Below, in pieces: positions 35,674 to 43,893 of a stretch of 64,000 nucleotides of DNA; positions within the stretch are counted from its first letter, which is position 1, and each line of letters opens with the position of its first letter. The notes under the pieces were generated by a model, which saw only the letters and a list, made by a program, of their open reading frames with translations, had not been told where the DNA came from and did not search any database. The translations under genes were made by a program, and so were the position numbers. The stretch lies in NCBI GenBank assembly GCA_026210745.1, contig CP110632.1, positions 3,161,001 through 3,225,000 of the forward strand, given 5' to 3'. Source of the DNA: Exobasidium rhododendri (taxonomy: Eukaryota; Basidiomycota; Exobasidiomycetes; Exobasidiales; Exobasidiaceae).

Positions 35674-37217
35674 ATGAGGATTCCCGTTCAAGCCCTGCTC
35701 GTCTTTGCCTTTCTTCCCTCTCTTTCTCTTGCAAGATTGCAACCTCACTTCATCAAACGATATCCTTCTAATGCCGTCGGAACAAGCTACAATCAAGGTC
35801 AGGACCACGATGAATGCTCGTCTGCTCAAGGAAATACTATCATAAAGCCGCGACCGTTTACGAATCCCACTGAACACAAGGCAGACGGGACCAACAATGA
35901 CTACACCACTCCGCCCGTCGTGAAAAGCGCAGACAAAGACACTAACACCAACGCAGATGGAACGAAGACCGACTACACTGTTCCACCCGTTGTGAACACC
36001 ATGGGTAAAGACATCAACTTCAACGCCGGCCTTCCCAATGTCACTCCCACTCCACAACGCACCGAAGACAAAAGCTATGGACCGACGACTCCTGGCCCCC
36101 AAAAGAAGGGAAAAAATCCCGCGGGAGGCTTGCTCGCAGCCAACATCTTCCGATCTGATTTCATCCTCGGTGTGGCAGTTCGATCGGAACAGCTCGACGG
36201 TAAATACGACGAGTGTATCTTGCCCAATGCCAACACAATCGTTCCAGAGTACGAATTGTGAGTGATCCGGATTGACTGCTTCTGTGTTGAAGGACGTTGC
36301 TGATCTCTCTTCCACCGTACACAGTAAAACTTCTCACATACATCCACAGCCGAAGCAGTACAACTTTGAGCCGATGGACAAGATTGCAGCCTATGCCAAG
36401 AAGAATGGCTTGAATCTGCGATTGCACAATTTCATGTGGAATCAGGATAATCCGGAATGGCTCAACGACTTGAAAGGCAACAAAGCAGGTCTAGAAGCAG
36501 CAATGCAGGACCACATTGCTACTCTCATGGGTCGGTATGGCTCTGCTGCCATTCAAATCGACGTTGTCAATGAGTTCATGGAGTATTCTGGATCTGGCAA
36601 CCCAAACAACGATTTGTACTACAGCACACTTGGTGAAGACTACCTCCCATTTGCATTTGAGACGACGAAGAAGTACACAGAACATGATGTGCGTTTTCCC
36701 ACTTTTACTTCTATGACTGTCATCACTGCTAATTCTGCTCTTTTCCCCTTTCGATCCCTCTTTGCAGACTGTGGCCTACCTCAATGACAATGACATCGAA
36801 GGGAAGAACTACAAGAACATACCCAAGAAGAGAGCCGGCCTCATCAGAATCGTCCAAAAGGCACTCAAAGATGGAACGCCCATCGGTGGAATTGGGATGG
36901 AGTGTCATTTCGACGCTGGTAAGCTTCCCGAGGACTTTGCCGAATCGATTCAAGGCTTCATCGACTTGGGCCTTGATGTCATGATCACCGAACTAGACAT
37001 CAAAAGCAACGGCGACATTGAACAGCAGGCAAAGGACTATGCTACCGTCTACGAGGCCTGCATCAACAAGAAGGGTTGCAAGGGTGTCATGCGATGGAAT
37101 CTTGACGAAGATGTCTCATGGGAAACAGGATCAAAAGCGGAATTGTTCGGTCCCAATTGCGCTTCAAAGGGTCTGGATGAGGGCGTCAAGAAAGTCCTGA
37201 GGACTGGCCGCGCCTGA
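35674..37217 (+). CDS. Secreted GH10 glycoside hydrolase, copy 2, with repeat linker
   Basis: Exons 35674-36257, 36325-36688 and 36768-37217 give 465 residues. There is a signal peptide (about 1-20, ending SLSLA), then a dibasic FIKR near residue 29. A roughly 125-residue linker follows, rich in Thr, Asn, Asp and Pro. It contains two 24-residue repeats beginning ADGT and sharing PPVV. The GH10 domain starts near residue 155. Acid/base Glu278 lies in IDVVNEF and nucleophile Glu391 in MITELDI. GGIGMECHF and RWNLDEDVSW are also present. The canonical active-site His after Trp is Asn234 (FMWNQ), and the ENxMKW block is lost (VPEYEFKTS). It is more diverged than copy 1. The pair probably arose by an old duplication. 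Confidence 0.85.
35881..36024 (+). repeat. Two tandem 72-base repeats in GH10 copy 2
   Basis: Units at 35881-35952 and 35953-36024 each code for 24 residues. The first has ADGTNNDYTTPPVV and the second ADGTKTDYTVPPVV at the same place, followed by Lys-Asp and a Thr/Phe-Asn end. They form the linker between the signal region and the catalytic domain. Confidence 0.85.
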
Positions 37218-37865
37218 TGTGATGCTGTCCCTCAAATCTGCCTTCCGGTAACCTCTACTATTATGATGGAGCAAATAAAGCCCTGCTCCTTCCTCTTCCT
37301 CCTTCTTCTCCTCCCATCACCCTGCTACCGCGGGTCGTCGTCTCCTTTCCTCCTACCCGCCTTGCAAATCAGATCGCGGTGCTGTGCACTCTGGCTCTTT
37401 CCTTGATTTCCTTGTCGCGCCCAAAAGATACTCATTTGAACATTTTTCCGAATCAAGCTTTTTTGTTAAAAGATCATTTTGTAGCACAGCTTGGCGATGT
37501 TGTATTCGCTTTGTCCAACGTTGTATGTGGGTAATTTTCTTGAGATAGAGAATATTACGCGTACCGCTCATCGCGATTCCCACCTTGCAATTTTGACTTA
37601 TCAATCTATAGCGCAATCATCTGCGACCCGTGCAAACATCGGCAGATTTACTTGCAGTGCGACGTACCCTCCAACGACGTCAACCTTCTGCCTCTGAGAA
37701 GTTCCACACCCTCACCACAGCTTTCCCAGCCTTTCCCCACCCTCTCCTCTCGGCGTTGTCCACCCTGCACTTGGGGACAACATAGTTTTTGCCAGGAAGG
37801 GGGTCCTTCGTGAACAACCACTAATCGAATCCCTCCTACTCGTCTGAACGACTCCTCGAGAGGCA
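37218..37865. other. Intergenic region between GH10 copy 2 and the RhoGAP gene
   Basis: About 650 bases. AATAAA at 37274-37279, about 60 bases after the stop, is followed by a CT-rich stretch. The remaining sequence is the RhoGAP promoter. No gene is seen. Confidence 0.45.
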
Positions 37866-40800
37866 ATGACCTCCCCACCTTCGTCTGTCGAGCAATGGAG
37901 CCGCAAACGTCAAGAGTCGGAAGATCACCAGCGAGCTGGACTCAATACTACACCTCTTATTCGTACATCGGGCAATGCAACATCTTCCGCCGGTGGCTTT
38001 GGTGCCGTGTCTTCATCTGCAGCAGGTGGATCCGCCTTTTCAGCTGCAGTTTCGACTCCTGCGATTGCGTTACTCAGCCTCGATGAAGCTTCTTCTACGG
38101 CATCGCACGCTTCCTCATCCCGTCTCGGAACACCCAACGTTCCTCAAGCATCGACCTCTCGAGAAATTCTATACCAGCCCCTCTCCTTGGCTGACGCACT
38201 CTCAAGGGCAAATGGCGAAACAACAAGAGCATTGGACGAGGTTTTGGCAGAGCGGAACAAACTCTGTCTGGAGACAAAGAAGTTGGGGACAGAGAACGTG
38301 AGGATATGGAATCTGGTGAAACGAATCAAAAAGGAGAACGAAGAGTTGAAGGGTTCACCCAGGCCAGCAGTGATCGCGCCCACCCCTCGTCCTTCAACAG
38401 GTGGTAGTTCTATCTCTACTTCCCCCTCCGGAATGGGCCAAGAGCTGGATGAGAATGCACCTTCTTCGCTTGTCATCAACAAGGAGACACCATCCACATC
38501 TCAGTTTACTGACAGCCAAACGAGAGGATACAATGAGGTACCTACGCTAGCTGTCTCCTCTACCACCTTGCCGCTGTTCGCTACTCCAGCATCTTTTTCG
38601 ACGTCAGCAAAGCCGGAAACTATTGAAAATTCTGCAAGGAGTATTGAGCCGGCTGTCAACGAGACCAGAAGAGGAAGTGTGCCAACGTCACCGCGATCGC
38701 CTCGATTTGCTACCTTGCCTCCCACAGCTCAAGCAAACAGAGACCTTCTGCAGTCTCCTCAACAGACTTCGATCATGAAACAGAGAGCCGCTGCTCAGGC
38801 GCAGAGATTAGCAGTTCTGACCAGTCCAAGAGAGAGTGGCGAGGGTAGCGCGAAAAACAGCTTAGAGGGCCATGAATTCGAGGCCATTGACTACAGTTCA
38901 GCAGCGAATTCAGAAGATGATAATAGTGTACCGCAATCTGCGAATGTTGCGGGAATGGCGAGACAGTCAAGGGAGGAGAACACTCTGCCCGCTGCTCAGC
39001 TGCTCGGCAACAGCTTCCGGAGCTTAAATCGAGCGACGTCGCCAGTCAACGAAAAAAGGCAAATGTCAATAGACTCTCTTGGCCTAAATCTTTCTTCCTC
39101 TTCGTCGTCGCCAAGATTAGATGCAACTATGCTAAATTACCTAAAGGTGGCCGTGATTGGTACAAATCTTCGTTCGAACGAGCGAAGCAAGGACGACTTT
39201 TCCTTTGTTATCTCAGCTGACTTGAAAGCACCACCTAGCAGTATCAGCAGAAACAACAATGGTTCTTGGCGAGTGGAGAAGATTTTCACAGATATCCTCG
39301 CGCTGGACGCCCGACTGAAGCAGAAGCATGGCAAGAATAAGGTTGCGATCAAAGGGATCTTGCGTGCTCCCTTACCAGACAGGAGTCTTTTCAAGGATCA
39401 TGCGCCGAGCAAAGTAGACAAGAGGAAGAGTATGCTGGAAGCCTATCTACAGAATCTGCTCTCGATTTCTCTACCCGACAAGGATGACCTTTGCACCTTC
39501 TTCTGTACTGATGCTGTACCAATCAAGCTGAATGATCCGGAAGCAACGACCAAGGAAGGATTCCTGACAAAGAAGGGAGCTAATCTAGGTAGATGGGTGA
39601 CAAGATTGTACTGCTTATCTGGTTCGACACTCGACTACTATGAAGCCCGTGGTGGTCCACACCTCGGATCGATCAACGTCATTGGTGCGCAAATAGGCCG
39701 ACAACAAAGAAGTGAAACTGCTCCGGCTGACAAAGAGATGGATGAGAATTCCTATCGACATGCCTTTTTGATCTTAGAAACAAAGTTGCCATCTGCACCG
39801 GGAGATCAAAAACAGATGGTGCGACATGTGCTATGCGCAGAGAGCGATGAAGAACGAGACGATTGGGTGAATGTGCTGGTACGAGCGATTGCTGCGATTG
39901 CTGCTGCTGCTGCTGCGTCATCTGCTCCCGTCAAGGGATCCACCAGTGCTACTAGCAACGACGAGAGCCCAAGTACCGGTCTCTTTTCGCCCCCTCGCTC
40001 GTTTAGTACTTCTTCTCTTGGCGGCGTACCTACCTCACCCATTACTCCGACCATGAAGAAGAACGGAGGACGACAGGAGCGAAAGGGAAGCATCAGCAGG
40101 CGAGGAGGAGGATCAGCAGGAGGGAACCTCTTCAGAGACGGCCTCGGTAGCAGCGGGACGATGAATAATTATACGGCGCCCCCTGCAATCAGTCCCCGAC
40201 TAGCTTCCATCACTAGTCTTGGCTTGGTGGACGGACCCCTTCCGTTGATGAATCCTTCTTCATACTCTCCCTACCCCACTTCGACGAGCAATAGTATCAG
40301 TGGCCCCTCTGGCGGCGTCTCGACGAACAACAGCATTAGTGGCCCCTCTGGCGGCGTCTCGAAGAACAACAGCGTTAGTGGCCCATCTGGAATTCCATCA
40401 GGCTTAGAATCGACACGAGCTCAGCCTGATTATCGCCGCTCTTCCTTTGATGATCAAACGATTACCACATCCATGAAAGACTCACCGAGTATAGGTAGAC
40501 AGGCGGCAAGTAAGCAAATTCAATCCAACGCTGCCCCTCCTGGTTCGCCCTTGCAATCTTCTGCCACCGGTGGCGGACAACAGCAGCAGTCGCCGTACAT
40601 TCGATCCAGATCAATCACGCAAGAGCACGGAGGTATGGTCAATGCTGCCAATGAAGCAAACAACAGTGGACCATCGCAAATGACAGAATCTGCCTCCAAC
40701 ACAAGCAGCTTGGCAACCGTACCTGGCAGAGACCGCAGTCATTCTAGGCCGGCCATCAGTGGACCGATGAACGGTACACCGATACCTACAGGTTACAAAT

Positions 40801-42305
40801 TTGGAGGAGGAGGAGGAAAGGAAGAAGGGTCTACCAGTAACGTTGCGGACACGAAGAAGCGATTCTGGCATCGATTTGGAGGAGCAAGTAATTCAACCGA
40901 TAAAAGCAGTCAATCAAAGAAGGTCTTTGGAGTCAGCTTGGCCGAATCGATTGCCGTTTCGAACGTATCGGAAGGGCTGGAATTGCCGTCGGTTGTGTAT
41001 CGATGCATCGAATACCTAGAGAAGAAGGACGCGGCGTCGGAAGAGGGTATCTATCGACTGAGCGGATCGTCCAACGTGATCAAAAACCTTCGCGAACGGT
41101 TCGATACGCAAGGTGATGTGGACTTACTAGCCTCATCTGAACCTTACTATGATCCTCATGCGATTGCAGGTCTACTGAAGCAATTCTTGCGAGAATTGAC
41201 GAACAGTGTCTTGACCAGAGAACTACACTTTGACTTTATGCGAGTAAATGAGATCGGTGACCGCAAGGAAAGGGTGAATGAACTGGGTCACCTAGTTTCT
41301 CTGCTTCCCTTGGCAAATTACTCTTTACTTCGGACGCTGTGTAGTCATCTGATCAAGGTGATTGAATTGTCCAACGTCAACAAGATGACGATGCGGAACG
41401 TCGGCATCGTCTTCAGTCCGACGTTGGGAATACCCGGCGGCGTCTTTGCTCTCTTCTTGACCGAGTTCGATTGGATCTTCTTCACCGATGCAAAGGGGGA
41501 GCCGGCGCCAAAGCAGATGGGAGAGGACATCATCGCTCCTGACAGCGCTGAATTGGGTCCACGAGGGCCCCTACCCACACTGGAAGAACACGGACAGGAC
41601 AATGAAGAGCTACCAAGAAGAAATCTCGCTGAAGAGGGAGAAGGATCGAAAAAGGAAGAGGCAGGAGAGGAAGAAGGAGAAGAGGATCGACAAGAACTAC
41701 AACCGGGCAATCGAAAGTTCAACAACAAGCATCGAAAGAGTTGGATTTCCGGCGATGCAATTCACAGTGGAGACGGTAGAGTGATGATGAACCTTCATCA
41801 AACGAACCGAGATAATCGCAACAGCCTAGGCTACAATGAATCGGAAGCAAACAAATTACTCGGCGGACCCCAAGGGAGATATCGACTCAGTCTGCATCAC
41901 GAAGAGATGGAAGCGATGATGAAGGCTACTCCCAGTGACCCGTATGACGCCAACGACATCTTCAGACAACATGGTGAACCGCACGTACAAACAGCGCCCA
42001 CCAACTACAGTGACCACGACAATAATAGCAGCAACAACACCAACAACAACAACAACAACGAGCAACAGTACCTGCTGGCCTCTCCGATCACCTCTTCCCC
42101 TGCAAACCTCTCTCAAGCCTCTCCTCGCAAGGTGCACAGTCAGAACAATTTGACATTGAACAGAAACGCACTAGTGACGGACGCCGGTCCATTCCAGAAC
42201 TTCGCGACTGCTGGCAGTACACCCACAAGTCCAACGAGTAGACTCCGAGTAAACCGACTCAACTACCACAACAACATCGACGACTACAACAACACTGCCA
42301 AGTAA
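37866..42305 (+). CDS. Bem3-type RhoGAP with PX and PH domains
   Basis: A single exon encodes 1479 residues. It is a GTPase-activating protein for Cdc42/Rho-type GTPases in cell polarity, targeted to membranes by phosphoinositides. A short coiled coil lies near residues 120-160. The PX domain is at about 425-555 (WRVEKIFTDILALDARLKQ, RSMLEAYLQNLLS-like end). The PH domain is at about 563-675 (EGFLTKKGANLGRWVTRLY). The RhoGAP domain is at about 1018-1205, with the arginine finger in EEGIYRLSG and the block NKMTMRNVGIVFSPTL. The PX-PH-RhoGAP order is that of yeast Bem3. Long low-complexity stretches separate the domains, including an Ala run, a 39-base repeat and an Asn run near the C-terminus. 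Confidence 0.93.
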   Translation: MTSPPSSVEQWSRKRQESEDHQRAGLNTTPLIRTSGNATSSAGGFGAVSSSAAGGSAFSAAVSTPAIALLSLDEASSTASHASSSRLGTPNVPQASTSREILYQPLSLADALSRANGETTRALDEVLAERNKLCLETKKLGTENVRIWNLVKRIKKENEELKGSPRPAVIAPTPRPSTGGSSISTSPSGMGQELDENAPSSLVINKETPSTSQFTDSQTRGYNEVPTLAVSSTTLPLFATPASFSTSAKPETIENSARSIEPAVNETRRGSVPTSPRSPRFATLPPTAQANRDLLQSPQQTSIMKQRAAAQAQRLAVLTSPRESGEGSAKNSLEGHEFEAIDYSSAANSEDDNSVPQSANVAGMARQSREENTLPAAQLLGNSFRSLNRATSPVNEKRQMSIDSLGLNLSSSSSSPRLDATMLNYLKVAVIGTNLRSNERSKDDFSFVISADLKAPPSSISRNNNGSWRVEKIFTDILALDARLKQKHGKNKVAIKGILRAPLPDRSLFKDHAPSKVDKRKSMLEAYLQNLLSISLPDKDDLCTFFCTDAVPIKLNDPEATTKEGFLTKKGANLGRWVTRLYCLSGSTLDYYEARGGPHLGSINVIGAQIGRQQRSETAPADKEMDENSYRHAFLILETKLPSAPGDQKQMVRHVLCAESDEERDDWVNVLVRAIAAIAAAAAASSAPVKGSTSATSNDESPSTGLFSPPRSFSTSSLGGVPTSPITPTMKKNGGRQERKGSISRRGGGSAGGNLFRDGLGSSGTMNNYTAPPAISPRLASITSLGLVDGPLPLMNPSSYSPYPTSTSNSISGPSGGVSTNNSISGPSGGVSKNNSVSGPSGIPSGLESTRAQPDYRRSSFDDQTITTSMKDSPSIGRQAASKQIQSNAAPPGSPLQSSATGGGQQQQSPYIRSRSITQEHGGMVNAANEANNSGPSQMTESASNTSSLATVPGRDRSHSRPAISGPMNGTPIPTGYKFGGGGGKEEGSTSNVADTKKRFWHRFGGASNSTDKSSQSKKVFGVSLAESIAVSNVSEGLELPSVVYRCIEYLEKKDAASEEGIYRLSGSSNVIKNLRERFDTQGDVDLLASSEPYYDPHAIAGLLKQFLRELTNSVLTRELHFDFMRVNEIGDRKERVNELGHLVSLLPLANYSLLRTLCSHLIKVIELSNVNKMTMRNVGIVFSPTLGIPGGVFALFLTEFDWIFFTDAKGEPAPKQMGEDIIAPDSAELGPRGPLPTLEEHGQDNEELPRRNLAEEGEGSKKEEAGEEEGEEDRQELQPGNRKFNNKHRKSWISGDAIHSGDGRVMMNLHQTNRDNRNSLGYNESEANKLLGGPQGRYRLSLHHEEMEAMMKATPSDPYDANDIFRQHGEPHVQTAPTNYSDHDNNSSNNTNNNNNNEQQYLLASPITSSPANLSQASPRKVHSQNNLTLNRNALVTDAGPFQNFATAGSTPTSPTSRLRVNRLNYHNNIDDYNNTAK
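40281..40391 (+). repeat. 39-base tandem repeat in the RhoGAP gene
   Basis: Nearly three copies start at 40281, 40320 and 40359. Each codes for 13 residues built around NSISGPSGGVS. Differences between copies are mostly silent or conservative. The repeat lies in the disordered linker between the PH and RhoGAP domains. Confidence 0.9.
42031..42059 (+). repeat. AAC triplet tract coding polyasparagine
   Basis: A run of AAC triplets, interrupted by ACC and AGC, codes for an Asn-rich stretch near the C-terminus of the RhoGAP. Confidence 0.8.
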
Positions 42306-42696
42306 GGAAATGTACATCGAAGCACAACCATGGAAAACCTGTTTGGTGTACTGCGTTACGAAGTATGGCTATTGACGAAATGAAAAACTCCCACATTCTA
42401 CGACCTTCATCTCCTACCACATGCGATATACCTATTCAATCACTCTCGATCAACTTGAAGCCTTGGCCTCAAACCTTATACACCCCTAGCTTTCTATTGG
42501 TAGACCTTCGTTGTACTTCAACCCTTTCCCTGACACTACAGTAGTGAGTGTTGTCCCTGTCGCTTTGTCACTTCCTTCCACCATGTGCTCTTTCTTTGTC
42601 CCTTTCTGCCATCTTTCTACACGTTCCGACCTTCTTCTCTCTCTCTCTCTCCATCTTTCTCCTTTCTTGTCTCGTCTGTCAAATTAGATGCAATCA
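42306..42696. other. Convergent gap between RhoGAP gene and orphan HExxH gene
   Basis: About 390 bases of 3' sequence with a CT dinucleotide stretch near 42635-42652. No gene is seen. Confidence 0.45.
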
Positions 42697-43566
42697 CTAG
42701 GAGCAAGAGTCGAGATCATTCCATAATTTTGCCTGATACCGTTGAAGAGCTCGACCGATAACCTGGCATTCTAGTCTGATCGAACTGCCGAACTCTCCCG
42801 CATCTTCTGACACGTAGGCTTGGAACTCATCAACCCAAACATGCGGCGCATATTTTCGCAGAACCAGATCTCGTTGTATGATCCTTAGAGACTTTGCGCT
42901 GAGCGTTTCATACTCACGTTGCACTTTTTCGCGATAGTCTGCAGAGACAAAGTACAGAAAGTGAAGGCGTTCATGACGAAGGGACGAAACTTGAGAAGCC
43001 AAGGCGGAAATGAGGTAGACAGGTGCTGCGATGGCTCCTCGTTCAGAATCATTGCTTTCTGCAAGAACACCAAGCTTTGCAAGATGATCCAGCAAGCGTC
43101 GCTCTTCTTGATTGCAGTACGGCTCCCACCAGTGAAACTTTTCCAAGTCCGGACCGGAGAGAGTCCCATCGGTGTCAAGCGTATTCGCTTCCGGCTTGCC
43201 GTCTGGGCAGTGAGACTGCTGCAATTTTGACAGCCATTTTACGACTACGGCGATTGGAAAGTTGAAAGCTTCATAATTCTGGCACAGTCGTGATCGTTTT
43301 GCTTGCTCTAGTGTGAGATACTTTTGCTCGTCACGGGTGGATTCGTAGAAGGCTTCGATACGAGAAAGAGCGGCATGTTGAGCGATCTTGGTCTCAAATA
43401 GGAGAGTCAACAACAAGGGCGTTTTCCCGTCCAAGACTGTGAAGGAGGCAGCAGCAGCAGCAGCAGCAGTTGCAGATTCGGGTAAATTCGGTTGTTCAAA
43501 TTTGCTGCCGTCTTTCAGGGAATTTTGACTGACTTTGCTACGTGTCCCATGCCGACCTTTGGGCAT
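42697..43566 (-). CDS. Orphan protein with HExxH motif, possible zincin
   Basis: A single exon encodes 289 residues. I do not recognise the family. The N-terminus is basic, then an Ala run of about eight residues from a GCA tract. The folded part, from about residue 45, includes NYEAFNFPIAVVVKWLSKLQ and WWEPYCNQEERRLLDHLA. At residues 198-202 the protein reads HERLH, which fits the HExxH zinc-binding motif. It sits in a likely helix (SSLRHERLHFLYF), and 45 residues later comes WVDEFQAYVSED with an acidic Glu247 that could be a third ligand. A metallopeptidase-like fold is inference from the motif alone. No signal peptide or membrane helix is seen. Confidence 0.7.
   Translation of the reverse strand: MPKGRHGTRSKVSQNSLKDGSKFEQPNLPESATAAAAAAASFTVLDGKTPLLLTLLFETKIAQHAALSRIEAFYESTRDEQKYLTLEQAKRSRLCQNYEAFNFPIAVVVKWLSKLQQSHCPDGKPEANTLDTDGTLSGPDLEKFHWWEPYCNQEERRLLDHLAKLGVLAESNDSERGAIAAPVYLISALASQVSSLRHERLHFLYFVSADYREKVQREYETLSAKSLRIIQRDLVLRKYAPHVWVDEFQAYVSEDAGEFGSSIRLECQVIGRALQRYQAKLWNDLDSCS
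43448..43470. repeat. GCA triplet tract coding polyalanine
   Basis: About seven GCA triplets in a row. On the minus strand they are read in the alanine frame near the N-terminus of the orphan HExxH protein. Confidence 0.8.
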
Positions 43567-43893
43567 GAAAGGTATGGCAGAAGCGTCAGGGACGACTTAG
43601 CCTAGGAGCCAGTCATCCTGTGTCCATGGCCACAAGCCAAAGCTTTCCAACTTCGTTCAACAATCCTATCGCTACACCACGTGATCAGTCGCGAGATTGG
43701 GGAAATAACGCGGCACTGCTTCAACCTTGAAGTTTAATTTCACTGACAAACTTACACCTACCAAAGATATACTACCTTTACCACCCCCTCCCTGCTCGTC
43801 GGAACTGCCAATCGATCTAGCCTTGCAGGCTTTTCCATCTTTTGAAAGGCCAAGGCATCGCGCCTGATTATCGTCTTGCTGTTTTTTTCAAAA
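43567..43893. other. Divergent promoter between orphan HExxH and Cep57-like genes
   Basis: About 330 bases. CACGTG lies at 43678-43683. An AT-rich stretch follows near 43725-43775. Confidence 0.45.
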
